Of a stretch of 64,000 nucleotides of DNA, positions 25,308-35,379 are shown in pieces. Source of the stretch: Halobacteriovorax sp. (GTDB taxonomy: Bacteria > Bdellovibrionota > Bacteriovoracia > Bacteriovoracales > Bacteriovoracaceae); assembly GCA_002720865.1 (NCBI GenBank), contig PBIO01000031.1:124001-188000 (forward strand), read 5' to 3'. Position 1 is the stretch's first letter. Each line of letters opens with the position of its first letter. The notes below the pieces were generated by a model. It was not told the origin of the DNA. It searched no databases and saw only the letters and a program-made list of their open reading frames with translations. A program made the translations under genes and the position numbers.

Positions 25308-26057
25308 TTATTTAGACGCAGAGCGTTTGGCCATCATTTTTCTCATTTCCTCTGCTCTTGCCTCAGAGTTGATTTCTTGAAAGAGCTTCTCTTCGGTCTT
25401 CTTGTCGACGTTGAGAAAGGCAATTCCTAGCTTGATATTCCCATTGGGTTGTCCAGTAGCGTCTTTGGCCACCCAGCTACCAGCGATTTTACACTGGGCA
25501 ATATCGGTTTTAAATCGATTAAGTCTTAACTGGCATTCGCTAAACTCCTTATCTTTAGCAAATCTTTCAGCCTCTGATTCTGGGACTTCAATACTGGTTC
25601 CACCGGCCGAAATATCTAAACCATCAAAAACTTCTTCATCAATTTTAAATTGAATTGTGACATTCGAAGATTGCATTAAGCGATAGTTGGATCTTTGCTG
25701 AGACTTATAAACTCCTCGGTCGAAAGTTAGAATATAGGCCTTGCTTGTTTCGTCTTGTTGTAAGAGAGAAGTGGTAAAATATTGAAATTTTCCATAGGTG
25801 ATTTTAACGAAAACATCTTTGTCTTTTAATGAGGAGCCCGTTAGTTTTGAAAGAAAGCCCCCTTGGTTTTCAAGGAATAACTTGAGGGCACCCCCGTCGC
25901 CGCCATTGCATTTATAATACTCGACGTCTTCGTGTTTCCCTTGTTCCCAAATATTTACTTCGGCCTTAGCTTCAATAAGCTCCGGAACTAAACCAGCCAC
26001 ATCTTCCTTTGGCATCTGGTCAAAGTAATGTTTTTTATTGGGATCTTTAAAACTCAT
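25308..26057 (-). CDS. PilZ-domain protein, probable cyclic-di-GMP receptor
   Basis: 249 residues, cytoplasmic. The N-terminal half (1-115) resembles a YcgR-N-like flanking domain. The PilZ domain (about 120-235) carries the ligand motifs RSNYR (RxxxR) and DISAGG (D/NxSxxG) plus a WVAKD strand. Both halves of the cyclic-di-GMP signature are intact. AAAGGA precedes the ATG. It is a single gene upstream of the sphingolipid-type operon on the same strand, with 109 bases between, so co-transcription is possible but not shown. Confidence 0.9.
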   Translation of the reverse strand: MSFKDPNKKHYFDQMPKEDVAGLVPELIEAKAEVNIWEQGKHEDVEYYKCNGGDGGALKLFLENQGGFLSKLTGSSLKDKDVFVKITYGKFQYFTTSLLQQDETSKAYILTFDRGVYKSQQRSNYRLMQSSNVTIQFKIDEEVFDGLDISAGGTSIEVPESEAERFAKDKEFSECQLRLNRFKTDIAQCKIAGSWVAKDATGQPNGNIKLGIAFLNVDKKTEEKLFQEINSEARAEEMRKMMAKRSASK

Positions 26058-26228
26058 ATGTCCTTTATTTTAAACCGAAACGAGTTTTTAAAAAAGAATA
26101 CAGAATAGGCAAAAATTGTCCTAACTCCTCGAAATCATTTACCTTAAAAACCTGACAAAAGGCAGCTCAAAGGGCATAATCCGGCTTTATTTAGCTTATA
26201 AGCACCATTTAGCCCTTAGGGAACGATT

Positions 26229-28871
26229 ATGAAGACTGAAACACCTCAAACTATCCATCTTAAAGACTATAAAAAGCCGACCTATACGATCACGGATATT
26301 CATCTAACTTTTGACCTCCATGATACTCAAACAAAGGTCAAAACTAAGATGTCCGTTGAGTCGACTGGTGTAGAGAAGGGAGCCCCACTGGTTCTTAATG
26401 GGGAGCAGCTGGTTTTTAAAAAAGCTTCCATCGATGGAGCCCAGCTAGAAGCAAGCCGCCTAGAGCTTGGTGATGATCTTTTAACAATCAAAGATGTCCC
26501 GGAAAAGTTTACTCTTGAAATTGAAAATGAAATTAACCCAGAAGCGAATAAGGCTTTGGATGGTTTATATAAATCAGGAAGTATTTTTTGTACTCAAAAT
26601 GAACCGGAAGGGTTTAGAAGAATTACTTATTATATTGACCGTCCCGATGTGATGGCCAAGTTCACCACCAAAGTAATCGCCGATAAAAAACTTTATCCGG
26701 TTTTACTTTCTAATGGAAACCCACTTGAAAGAGGGGATCTTGATGGTGGTAAGCATTTTGTTGTTTGGGAAGATCCGTTTCCAAAACCATCTTATCTTTA
26801 CGCCCTAGTGGCCGGAGATCTTGGGTTGGTCAAAGATACTTATAAAACTATGAGCGGAAGAGAAATTGCTCTAGAGATCTTTTGTGACAAAGGGAATGAA
26901 GATAAATGTGGTCACGCCATGGAATCTTTAAAAAAATCCATGAAATGGGACGAAGATACTTATGGGCTTGAGTATGATTTAGATATTTATATGATTGTTG
27001 CCGTGGACTCTTTTAATATGGGTGCCATGGAAAATAAGGGCTTAAATATTTTTAACTCCGCATATGTTTTGGCCAAGCCTGAAACCGCAACTGATGATAA
27101 TTTCCTTGGGATTGAAGGAGTTGTGGGACATGAGTATTTCCATAACTGGACCGGGAATAGAATTACATGCCGTGACTGGTTTCAGTTAACGCTCAAAGAA
27201 GGCTTAACGGTTTATCGTGATCAAGAGTTCTCAAGTGATATGAACTCCGCGGCGGTTAAGCGAATTCAAGATGTAGATATTCTAAGAAACCATCAGTTTA
27301 GAGAAGATGCGGGACCAACGGCTCACCCAATAAAGCCGCCTTCGTATATTGAAATAAATAATTTTTATACTTCAACGGTTTATGACAAAGGTGCTGAAGT
27401 TATTCGAATGATTGAAACTTTTCTTGGTAAAGAAGGTTTTAGAAGAGGGATGGATAAGTACTTTGAGCTTTATGACGGACGTGCCGTTACGACTGAAGAC
27501 TTTATTCACGCCATGAGCATCGCCAATTCTAATTATGACTTTGAGCAATTCAAGCTATGGTACGCACAGGCGGGAACTCCTCAAATTGATGTAAAATGGA
27601 ACTACGATGCCTCTGAAAAAGTATATACCTTAACGGTCATTCAATCTTGCCCTCCAACTCCTGAGCATGATGAGAAAAGACCTTTTCACTTTCCACTCAG
27701 AGTTGCTCTTCTTGGTAAAACAGGAAATGAATTGCCATTAAATTTAGTCGATAAAAAAGGACAACCTCAAATTGAAGAAGGAATTCTTCATATGAGATCT
27801 GAAACAGAAACTTATATCTTCACAGGAGTAGAAGAAGAGCCGACTCTTTCTATAAATAGAGGCTTTTCAGCTCCGCTTAAAGTTTATACACCTTATAAAG
27901 AATCTGATCTTATTTTCTTACTTGGAAATGATACAGATCAATTCAATCGCTATGAAGCCGCTCAGCTAATGGGTCAAAGACTTGTTTATCATAACTTAAA
28001 AGAAAAACATGATGGAAAAGAGCTTACTCTTGATGCGGATTATATTGAAGCATGGGGAAAAGTTTTAGGGGATGAGAGTTTAGACGGACTTATTAAGTCT
28101 GAAATTCTATCCCTTCCTAGTGAATCAATTCTTCAGCAAGGTCATAGTCCAATTGACTACAAGGGACTTCACGAAGTCAGACGTTGGATGAAAGGTGAGC
28201 TGGCCAAGGCCCATAGAGAGCTACTTCAAAAAACCTATGACGGTCTTAATATTGAAAAACCTTACAAGCTTGACCCAAAATCAATGGGTGAGAGAAGTTT
28301 AAAGAATGTATGTCTTTCATTTCTAGCAGTGCTTGATGATGAAGCGGCTCATGAACTTTGTTACTCACAATTTTCAAAGGCCACAAATATGACTGAAGAG
28401 ATTGCGGCCCTCTCTTTTCTAATTAACTGCAATACTGACTTAAGTAAAAAAGCAGTTAATGAGTTTTATGAAAAGTGGAAGCACGAAACCCTCGTCATGC
28501 AAAAATGGCTGGGAGTTCAAGCTTCCTGTCGTTTTGACTCAACACTTGATCGCGTTCTCGAACTAGAGAATGATTCAGTTTATGATAAGACCGTTCCGAA
28601 CCTTCTTAGATCACTTCTTGGTGGCTTCGCTAGAAACGCGGTTCAGTTCCATAGAGAAGACGGTGCCGGTTATAAGTTCCTAGCTAAAAAGATTCTTGAG
28701 ATTGATAAGATCAACCCTCAAATGGCCTCAGGCCTGGCGGGAATCTTTAGAGACTATAAACGTCTTAATGAGTCAGCGAAAGGCAAGATGAAAGTTGAAC
28801 TTGAGGCCTTAAAAGAGACTGAAGGTTTATCTAAAAATACTTACGAGATTGTTTCTAAGATACTTCACTAG
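26229..28871 (+). CDS. pepN: aminopeptidase N (M1 family)
   Basis: 880 residues, close to the E. coli enzyme (870). The exopeptidase motif GAMENKG is at about 264, the zinc site HEYFHNWTGNR at 301 with His301, His305 and Glu324 (LKEGLTVYRDQEF), followed by the catalytic Tyr region (FYTSTVYDKGAEVIRM). It removes N-terminal residues from peptides in the cytoplasm. The domain order is beta-sandwich, thermolysin-like domain, small beta domain, then the C-terminal helical superhelix. The stop codon TAG is the first three bases of the 75-base repeat, so the last residues may have changed when the repeat arrived. Confidence 0.97.
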   Translation: MKTETPQTIHLKDYKKPTYTITDIHLTFDLHDTQTKVKTKMSVESTGVEKGAPLVLNGEQLVFKKASIDGAQLEASRLELGDDLLTIKDVPEKFTLEIENEINPEANKALDGLYKSGSIFCTQNEPEGFRRITYYIDRPDVMAKFTTKVIADKKLYPVLLSNGNPLERGDLDGGKHFVVWEDPFPKPSYLYALVAGDLGLVKDTYKTMSGREIALEIFCDKGNEDKCGHAMESLKKSMKWDEDTYGLEYDLDIYMIVAVDSFNMGAMENKGLNIFNSAYVLAKPETATDDNFLGIEGVVGHEYFHNWTGNRITCRDWFQLTLKEGLTVYRDQEFSSDMNSAAVKRIQDVDILRNHQFREDAGPTAHPIKPPSYIEINNFYTSTVYDKGAEVIRMIETFLGKEGFRRGMDKYFELYDGRAVTTEDFIHAMSIANSNYDFEQFKLWYAQAGTPQIDVKWNYDASEKVYTLTVIQSCPPTPEHDEKRPFHFPLRVALLGKTGNELPLNLVDKKGQPQIEEGILHMRSETETYIFTGVEEEPTLSINRGFSAPLKVYTPYKESDLIFLLGNDTDQFNRYEAAQLMGQRLVYHNLKEKHDGKELTLDADYIEAWGKVLGDESLDGLIKSEILSLPSESILQQGHSPIDYKGLHEVRRWMKGELAKAHRELLQKTYDGLNIEKPYKLDPKSMGERSLKNVCLSFLAVLDDEAAHELCYSQFSKATNMTEEIAALSFLINCNTDLSKKAVNEFYEKWKHETLVMQKWLGVQASCRFDSTLDRVLELENDSVYDKTVPNLLRSLLGGFARNAVQFHREDGAGYKFLAKKILEIDKINPQMASGLAGIFRDYKRLNESAKGKMKVELEALKETEGLSKNTYEIVSKILH

Positions 28872-28943
28872 GTGCCAGTTACCTTTTGGGACTTTCTGCG
28901 TTACTTCGTAACGCTATTAGTCCCAAAAGGTAACTGGCACCTA
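28869..28943. repeat. 75-base hairpin repeat, copy 1, supplies both flanking stop codons
   Basis: The ends form a perfect 25-bp inverted repeat (28869-28893 against 28919-28943, beginning TAGGTGCCAGTTACC). The middle folds into a second stem, GCGTTAC-TTC-GTAACGC (28898-28914). The unit starts with the TAG stop of pepN and ends with CTA, the stop of fbaA read on the minus strand. It matches the copy at 36322 except for one base (28918). TA at each end may be a target-site duplication, as with IS630/Tc1-type MITEs. A REP element moved by a RAYT transposase is the alternative. Confidence 0.9.
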
Positions 28944-30008
28944 ACATAGTATAGATTTTCCGTCTGACTTAAGATCTTTGATCGACTGAATAATTCTATC
29001 GGTCATTGCGTTTTCTGCTTTTTTGCCCCAGGCTCTTGGGTCGTACTGCTTCTTATTTCCAACTTCGCCTTCAAGCTTTAAAACTTCATCGTAGTTCTTC
29101 ATCATATGATCAACCACTGGTCTAGTATAAGCATATTGAGTATCTGTATCGACGTTCATCTTGATCACTCCATAACCTAGAGTTTCATGAATATCTGATA
29201 GCTCAGAACCAGAACCTCCGTGGAAAACAAGAAGGTGACGATGCTCTGGTCCAAGTTCTTTTTCAACAGCGTCTTGTCCGTCTCTTAAGATGGTTGGACG
29301 AAGCTTAACATTACCTGGCTTATATACCCCGTGTACGTTTCCGAATGTGGCCGCGTACATGATTTTTCCAATAGGGTTAAGCTCTTTTGCTATTTGAACC
29401 ATCTCTTCAGGAGTTGTGTATAATTTATCAGCTGGCATATCTTCGTTATTAACACCATCTTCTTCGCCGCCTACAACTCCAGTTTCAACCTCAAGAATGA
29501 TTTGGTTCTTGGCACATCTTTCTAGTAGCTGTTTTGATTGGGCAATATTTTGCTCAAGAGGAAGCTCACTTCCATCGAACATATGAGAGTTAAAAAGATT
29601 TGGCTCACCTTTGGCTCTTCTTCTTTCAGTTTCTTCGATAAGTGGAATCATAAAAGATTCTACTTTGTCTGGGTGGCAGTGATCCGTATGAAGGGCCACG
29701 CAAATATCTAGCTTTTCTGCCATGAGGTGAACATGCTGAGCCAGTGAAATCGCTCCAAGGGCCATATCGTTTAGGGCCTGACCTGAGCAATACTGACCAC
29801 CGCCAGATGAGACCTGAATGATTCCATCAGACTTAGTATCAGCGAAGGCCTTAAGGGCAGCATTGGCCGTTGAAGTTGAGGTTACATTGATGGCCGTAAA
29901 AGCAAATTGCTCTTTTGACGCTTTTTCAAGCATTTGGCAGTACTGTTCGTAATTAGCTACAGGCATTTGGCTTCCTTTGGAGAAAATATTTTTAAAATTC
30001 GCAGGCAT
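28941..30008 (-). CDS. fbaA: fructose-bisphosphate aldolase, class II
   Basis: 355 residues, class IIA. Motifs: AFTAINV near the N-terminus, QVSSGGGQYCSG, the metal-binding HTDHCHPDKV, SHMFDGSELPLEQNI, EVETGVVGGEEDGV, FGNVHGVYKPGNVKL and VFHGGSGSE. These bind Zn2+ and the sugar phosphate. The enzyme interconverts fructose 1,6-bisphosphate with DHAP and glyceraldehyde 3-phosphate in glycolysis and gluconeogenesis. Length is near the E. coli enzyme (359). The stop TAG lies inside the terminal inverted repeat of the 75-base element, and the last codon before it is Cys. Confidence 0.97.
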   Translation of the reverse strand: MPANFKNIFSKGSQMPVANYEQYCQMLEKASKEQFAFTAINVTSTSTANAALKAFADTKSDGIIQVSSGGGQYCSGQALNDMALGAISLAQHVHLMAEKLDICVALHTDHCHPDKVESFMIPLIEETERRRAKGEPNLFNSHMFDGSELPLEQNIAQSKQLLERCAKNQIILEVETGVVGGEEDGVNNEDMPADKLYTTPEEMVQIAKELNPIGKIMYAATFGNVHGVYKPGNVKLRPTILRDGQDAVEKELGPEHRHLLVFHGGSGSELSDIHETLGYGVIKMNVDTDTQYAYTRPVVDHMMKNYDEVLKLEGEVGNKKQYDPRAWGKKAENAMTDRIIQSIKDLKSDGKSILC

Positions 30009-30112
30009 TAAACCCTAAGAAAACAGGTATTTCTACGCGCCCTGCTTCTTTTTCACGGTGGCCTGATAAATATTCGTTTCTTTGGTAAAAATCGATCTGA
30101 TAGGAGTTATTT

Positions 30113-31102
30113 ATGCGTATTTTGATTGGTTTATTGGGGTTTGCCCTAAGTTTAAATTCTTTTGCTATTAGTGAAATTAATTACAAAGAGAACTTCGATA
30201 AGTTAGTGGCTCCTTTTTATAACTCAGGTCAAACCGAAACTCTGGCCGCAAGAGATGGAGTTAAGCTTTCCTATCATAAAATCAATCAAGGAAAGAAAAA
30301 GCTTATCTTTATGATGGCCGGAAGAACTGAAGCGGTCTCTAAATATGCTGAAGTTGTCTATGATTTAAAAGATGAAGGCTATGACTTCTTACTTCTTGAT
30401 AGCAGAGGACAAGGTCTATCTGAAAGAGAGCTTGGGGATATTCAAAAGGGCTGGGTAAAATCTTATAAGAAATACATTACTGACATTGAAGATCTCTTTA
30501 AGGGCTTAAAGCTAAAAGAAAACTATGAAGAGATTGTTTTTCTTGGACATTCAATGGGGGCGGCCATTGGGCTTAGATATGCTGAGGTTAATCCTAAAAG
30601 CTTTTCTAAGATAGTTGTAAATTCACCAATGATTGAATTAAAGCTCGATGATAAAAATGAAACTGTAGTTGCTATGTACATGAGACTTAAAGTTTTAACT
30701 GGGGCTGGAACTGATTATATTCCTGGGGGCGGACCTACAACTGAAGAATATCCCTTCGAAAATAATCGCGTGACTCATAGTCCAGCACGTTTTGAGATGG
30801 CCAGAGAGTTAGAAAGAGAAAACCCTGAGCTTATTATGGGCTCGGCCACGGTAAAGTGGGTTCTTGAAGGCATCAAGATGGGGCGCAAAACCTATAAGAA
30901 GAGAAAGAAACTCTACAAAACACCGATGCTTATGTTTCAGGCCGGTATAGAGCATTTTAGTCGTTATAAAAGACAAGATAAAATCTGCAAAGAGCATCCA
31001 AAATGTGAAAAGGTCTTAATCAAAGAAGGAAAGCATGAACTCTTGCAAGAGAAGGATGAGATCAGAAGTCAGGTGATTTCTAAAATTAAAGCTTTTCTTT
31101 AG
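30113..31102 (+). CDS. exported alpha/beta hydrolase, PldB-like lysophospholipase
   Basis: 329 residues with a signal peptide (MRILIGLLGFALSLNSFA). The alpha/beta-hydrolase body resembles lysophospholipase L2: an MMAGRTEAVSKYAEVVYDL segment, the LLLDSRGQGLSER loop, the nucleophile elbow GHSMG (Ser147) and a C-terminal EGKHELLQEKDE with the catalytic His. E. coli PldB is inner-membrane associated without a cleaved signal; here export is clear, suggesting action on periplasmic or prey lysophospholipids (inference). Its 3' end overlaps the convergent FkbM gene by 17 bases. Confidence 0.82.
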   Translation: MRILIGLLGFALSLNSFAISEINYKENFDKLVAPFYNSGQTETLAARDGVKLSYHKINQGKKKLIFMMAGRTEAVSKYAEVVYDLKDEGYDFLLLDSRGQGLSERELGDIQKGWVKSYKKYITDIEDLFKGLKLKENYEEIVFLGHSMGAAIGLRYAEVNPKSFSKIVVNSPMIELKLDDKNETVVAMYMRLKVLTGAGTDYIPGGGPTTEEYPFENNRVTHSPARFEMARELERENPELIMGSATVKWVLEGIKMGRKTYKKRKKLYKTPMLMFQAGIEHFSRYKRQDKICKEHPKCEKVLIKEGKHELLQEKDEIRSQVISKIKAFL

Positions 31103-31961
31103 GAATAAAAAGAAAGTCTAAGAGGTCTTCATTTACTTCGAAGGCCTCAGGAGCTTCTAAAAGCTCAAAAGATTCGTCTTTTTCAATGGCGATTAAATAA
31201 TCAAGTTCATTAAAAAGCTTATAAAAATCTGAAAAGGACTTCCCGATATTTTCAACCCAGTGGCGATTATACTCCGTTTGAATCACAGGTCTGGTCTTCT
31301 TTAAAAAATTCATACCACCTTCAAAAACAAAGTATTCAGCCCCTTCAATATCAATTTTAATAAAGTCGCAGGCATCAATTTTATGTTCACTGGTAAAACT
31401 ATCTAAGGTCACCATCGGCACTTCAGACTTAATTCCTTCACCACTATTAGTATTTATATTGTCGCCTACGGCATTGCCTACAAAGTCTTCGCTAGGCAAG
31501 GTAATCGTAAGGGTTCCTGCTTTATTTCCCATGGCCAAGTTAAAGGGCAATATATTAGAAAAATTATTTCTTGAAATATTATCTTGTAATTGAAGAAAAT
31601 TATTTTTTAAGGCTTCGATGGCGAAAACCGTTGGTTTTAAATCTTTATAAACCTGGGCATAGGCGCAGGCATAGAGGCCTATATTTGCGCCTATATCTAG
31701 AATCACTGAACCAGGCTTTAGGAACTGAGAGGCCATAAATATATTTTCGTCATGATACTGACCGGAGAAGAGAATATTTTTTAAATAAGGCTGGGTGGGC
31801 CGTATTCTCATATTGTGCCCTAGACGCATCTTTTTTTTATAGCCAACCTCTGGGGAAGGGTCAGAATGAATCAGCTTGTAAAATAGCCAGAGGGGAAAAC
31901 GGTACAGTTTTGAGTACTGAATTCGCTGAAGCGGAGAATGATACTTTTTGATTTTTCTCAT
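31086..31961 (-). CDS. FkbM-family methyltransferase
   Basis: 291 residues. The SAM-binding region GSVILDIGANIGLYACAYA is followed by FAIEALKNN, the DSF segment, and CDFIKIDIEGAEYFVFEGG, the FkbM hallmark. A C-terminal VIQTEYN strand completes the domain. Members O-methylate sugars or polyketides. The N-terminal 60 residues are basic and without a known fold. It lies divergently upstream of the E1 gene and convergent to the hydrolase, with no operon partner. Given glycosyltransferase and epimerase genes nearby, a surface glycan is a possible substrate. Confidence 0.85.
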   Translation of the reverse strand: MRKIKKYHSPLQRIQYSKLYRFPLWLFYKLIHSDPSPEVGYKKKMRLGHNMRIRPTQPYLKNILFSGQYHDENIFMASQFLKPGSVILDIGANIGLYACAYAQVYKDLKPTVFAIEALKNNFLQLQDNISRNNFSNILPFNLAMGNKAGTLTITLPSEDFVGNAVGDNINTNSGEGIKSEVPMVTLDSFTSEHKIDACDFIKIDIEGAEYFVFEGGMNFLKKTRPVIQTEYNRHWVENIGKSFSDFYKLFNELDYLIAIEKDESFELLEAPEAFEVNEDLLDFLFIPKEKL

Positions 31962-32084
31962 ACAGCTCTATCTTATCAAAATTTAAGGAATGGGCATCGC
32001 GTTAACTTAAGCTATATTCATTGCCATTTAAACCCCATTTGGTTAGTTTTTACTTCTTATTTTAGGTACATATAGAGGCTTGTT

Positions 32085-34133
32085 ATGCTTATGAAAGTGG
32101 CGAAAAAGTTCACATTAAAAAACACAGAAAAAGATACATTAAAACTTTGGTACTCATTGCTAACTCTTGGACGTCAGTTAGATGAGAGAGCTCCGAATTA
32201 TTTAAAGCAGGCCATTGGTTGGTCTTACCATGCTCCTTATGCTGGACATGACGGAATTCAGTTGGCCATCGGTCAGGCTTTTACAATGGGTGAGGATCAT
32301 CTTTTCCCTTACTACCGGGATATGCTTACGGCCATGAGTGCTGGAGTTAGTGCTGAAGAAATTATCCTTAATGGAATCTCAAAAGCGACAGACTTAGCCT
32401 CTGGTGGAAGGCATATGAGTAACCACTTCGCAAAGCCAGAGTGGAATATTCATAATGTAAGTTCTTGTACAGGAAATCATACTCTACATGCAGTAGGTGT
32501 CGCTCGCGCCATGAAACGATACGGTCATAAAGGTGTGGCCATCTCTTCTCAGGGTGAATCTTCAGTTTCTGAGGGTTATTGCTACGAGGCCATTAATGGA
32601 GCCTCTAAAGAGAAGCTTCCAGTTATTTTTGTTTTTCAAGATAATGGCTATGGCATCTCTGTTCCGAAAAAAGATCAAACTGCTAATGAAAAAATCTCTG
32701 ATAATTTTAGAGGCTTTGCAAACCTAAGAATCATTCAATGTGATGGTAAAGATATCTTTGACTCTATGAACGCCATGGCAGAGGCCCGTAAGCATGTGCT
32801 TGAAAAGGGTGAGCCCGTAATCGTTGACGCTGATTGTGTGAGAATTCATTCTCATTCTAATTCAGATAAGCACGAGCTATATAGAAGCGAAGAAGAAAGA
32901 GCTGAAGCCAAAGCCCAAGATCCTCTTGATGCTTTTAAGAAACTCATGACGGCCAATAAGCTTCTTACAAAAAAAGAAATGGAACAGCTTGATAATGAAG
33001 CTAAAGAGATGGTTGTTGAAGCTCATATGAACTCTATGAAAGCTCCCAATCCTGACCCGGCTTCTATTTATGACTTTGTCATTCCTGATCATCCGGTGAG
33101 TGAAAAATACCCGGAAGGAATTTCAGAGGGGGTTGGCGAAGAGATGAAGTTCATCGACGCCCTTAACTCAACTTTAAAGGCAGAGTTTCGCCATAACCCG
33201 GACACATATATTTGGGGGCAAGATATGGCCAACAAAGATAAGGGTGGAATCTTTAATGTTTCAAAAGGAATGCAGCAAGAATTTGGAATTGAAAGAGTTT
33301 TTAATGCACCAATTGCAGAGGATTTTATTGTAGGAACAGCAAATGGTTTTTGCCGTTTTAATAAAGACATTAGAGTTGTTGTAGAAGGGGCCGAGTTTGC
33401 CGATTATTTTTGGCCCGCTATGGAACAGTTAGTTGAAACGACTCATGATTACTGGAGATCAAACGGAGCCTACTGTCCTAACTTTACTATTAGGTTGGCC
33501 AGTGGTGGTTATATTGGTGGGGGACTTTATCATTCCCAGAATATTGAAGCTTCACTTCTTCCATTTCCAGGATGTCGTATTGTCGTTCCGGCCTTTGCAG
33601 ATGATGCTGCAGGACTACTTAGAACTTGTATGAGATCAGAAGGATTAAATATCTTCTTAGAACCAAAAGCTCTTTATAATGCTAAGCATGCAATGAGCCA
33701 GGTTCCAGAAGATTTTGAAGTTCCTTTTGGAAAATGCCGAGTCAGAAGAGAGGGTACTGATCTCACAATTCTTACTTACGGAAATACTGTTCATCACTCC
33801 CTCGAAGCTGCTGAGAAAATTGCGTCAGAAGATGGTGCCTCAATAGAAGTGGTCGACCTAAGAAGCCTAAGTCCTTTAGATGAGGAAGGTATTTTGAAAT
33901 CGGTTAGAAAAACTAACCGCTGTTTAGTTGTTCATGAAGATAAGGTCTTTGCAGGTTTTGGTGGAGAGTTAGTCGCTCTTATTAATGAAAAAGCATTTGA
34001 ATCCCTTGATGCACCAGTAAGAAGAGTCGGTTCTGAGTTCACTCCTGTTGGGTTTAATAGAATCCTAGAAAGAGCAACACTGCCCAATGCAGATAAAGTA
34101 GTGGCCGGTGCGAGAGAACTTCTTTCTTATTAG
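32085..34133 (+). CDS. 2-oxoacid dehydrogenase E1, fused alpha and beta subunits (branched-chain type)
   Basis: 682 residues. Residues about 15-335 are the thiamine diphosphate E1-alpha domain (YHAPYAGHDGIQLAIGQAF, GGRHMSNHF, GESSVSEGYCYEAIN, FVFQDNGYGIS). Residues about 350-680 are E1-beta (GQDMANKDKGGIFNV, NAPIAEDFIVGTANGF, the transketolase C-domain). Fused versions of the branched-chain 2-oxoisovalerate dehydrogenase E1 are common in Bacteroidetes and in predatory bacteria. It decarboxylates 2-oxo acids and passes the acyl group to an E2 lipoyl protein, not in this window. Branched acyl-CoA from it would prime iso-fatty acids. The start MLMK has AGAGG six bases upstream. Confidence 0.88.
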   Translation: MLMKVAKKFTLKNTEKDTLKLWYSLLTLGRQLDERAPNYLKQAIGWSYHAPYAGHDGIQLAIGQAFTMGEDHLFPYYRDMLTAMSAGVSAEEIILNGISKATDLASGGRHMSNHFAKPEWNIHNVSSCTGNHTLHAVGVARAMKRYGHKGVAISSQGESSVSEGYCYEAINGASKEKLPVIFVFQDNGYGISVPKKDQTANEKISDNFRGFANLRIIQCDGKDIFDSMNAMAEARKHVLEKGEPVIVDADCVRIHSHSNSDKHELYRSEEERAEAKAQDPLDAFKKLMTANKLLTKKEMEQLDNEAKEMVVEAHMNSMKAPNPDPASIYDFVIPDHPVSEKYPEGISEGVGEEMKFIDALNSTLKAEFRHNPDTYIWGQDMANKDKGGIFNVSKGMQQEFGIERVFNAPIAEDFIVGTANGFCRFNKDIRVVVEGAEFADYFWPAMEQLVETTHDYWRSNGAYCPNFTIRLASGGYIGGGLYHSQNIEASLLPFPGCRIVVPAFADDAAGLLRTCMRSEGLNIFLEPKALYNAKHAMSQVPEDFEVPFGKCRVRREGTDLTILTYGNTVHHSLEAAEKIASEDGASIEVVDLRSLSPLDEEGILKSVRKTNRCLVVHEDKVFAGFGGELVALINEKAFESLDAPVRRVGSEFTPVGFNRILERATLPNADKVVAGARELLSY

Positions 34134-34207
34134 TAACTGATTAAATAAGTCTAAAATACTTTTTACCTCTAAGTTTGCTAAACTATTAGTGAACTTAGAG
34201 GTTAATT

Positions 34208-35371
34208 TTGAAAAAACTAAATATCGTCATTGTCATGGTTGAACCCCCGTTACCTTTTGGTAATGCGGCGGCAAGATGGTTTTATGTTTTACTTAAAGGA
34301 TTGGTAGAAAGAGGGCATCAAGTTCGCGCCTTTGCCGTTTGTTCTAAAGAAGCTGAAATGGAAAAGGCTAAAAAACTTTTTCCAAGCTCTGAGTATGACC
34401 TAAAGCTTTATCCTATTAGAAAAAAATCTTCTTTAACTCAAAAAGTTAACTCTCTATTAAGGCCTTATTCTTTTAAAATTAGTGAACAGATGCAAAGAGA
34501 TTTAGATGTGGAACTCTCTAAAGGCTATGACGTTCTTCATATTGAACAGATGTGGGGAGGCTGGGCCGCACTAAAACATTTAGAAAAAGCCGTATTAAAT
34601 ATTCATCACTATCAGCTAATTGATTTAGAGTATACAAATAGCTCAAGCCTAAAAGATCAATATGAAAAGTGGCAGATTAAAAGAGCAGAAAAACTCATCA
34701 CGAAATATTTTAAGACTATTAGAACTTGCTCTCCAAGGCTTGAAACTAAAGCAAGGGAGTTAAACCCGAATTCGTATATTAAAACTAATCCCGTTGGTAT
34801 TGATGGCGCTCTCTATAATTATATTCAAGATGAGGAGAGGGGAGTAGAGCCGACCATCGTCATGATTGGAACAATGACTTGGTATCCAACCTCTTCAGCT
34901 GCCGTAAGGTTACTAGATCGACTTTGGCCAGAGATTTTAAAACAAGTGCCAAACGCAAAGTTAAAAATTGTGGGTTACGACGCCAAATCAGTTTTATCAA
35001 AATACATTAATAGTGAAGGTGTAGAAATTTTTGAAAATGTCCCGGAGATTGAGCCTTACTTTAAAATGGGTTCTGTTTTTGTATATGCTCCCGCTCGAGG
35101 CAGCGGAATGAAGATTAAGATACTAGAAGCAATGCTTTTTGGAATCCCCGTCGTAACCACAAGTGAAGGGGCAGAGGGTCTACCCGTTGTAGATGGAGAG
35201 CACGCGGGGCTTTGTGAGGATGATGAGGGTCTTATTCGCCGAGCAGTTGAACTTTTAAAAGATGTGGAAAAACAAAATATACAACGTAAAAAAGCTAGAG
35301 AGCTTGTGGAATCCGTTTGTGGACCAAAGGCTACTTTAGATACTATGGAAGAAATTTATTCTAAAATATAG
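34208..35371 (+). CDS. glycosyltransferase, GT4-like
   Basis: 387 residues with two Rossmann-like halves. The N-terminal acceptor half has PPLPFGNAAARWFYVLLKGLVERGHQV. The C-terminal donor half has VMIGTMTWYPT, AKLKIVGYDA, and VFVYAPARGSGMKIKILEAMLFGIPVVTTSEGAEGLP, the E-x7-E-type nucleotide-sugar site of GT4 proteins. The start is TTG at 34208 after AGAGG. It is followed by an epimerase gene eight bases later, so both probably make or attach a sugar on a surface glycan or glycolipid. No signal peptide; cytoplasmic or membrane-associated. Confidence 0.88.
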   Translation: MKKLNIVIVMVEPPLPFGNAAARWFYVLLKGLVERGHQVRAFAVCSKEAEMEKAKKLFPSSEYDLKLYPIRKKSSLTQKVNSLLRPYSFKISEQMQRDLDVELSKGYDVLHIEQMWGGWAALKHLEKAVLNIHHYQLIDLEYTNSSSLKDQYEKWQIKRAEKLITKYFKTIRTCSPRLETKARELNPNSYIKTNPVGIDGALYNYIQDEERGVEPTIVMIGTMTWYPTSSAAVRLLDRLWPEILKQVPNAKLKIVGYDAKSVLSKYINSEGVEIFENVPEIEPYFKMGSVFVYAPARGSGMKIKILEAMLFGIPVVTTSEGAEGLPVVDGEHAGLCEDDEGLIRRAVELLKDVEKQNIQRKKARELVESVCGPKATLDTMEEIYSKI

Positions 35372-35379
35372 GAGTTATT

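Noticed and set aside
33089-33370. 93-codon minus-strand ORF inside the E1 gene
   Set aside because: Antisense to highly conserved E1-beta codons, so it is a by-product.
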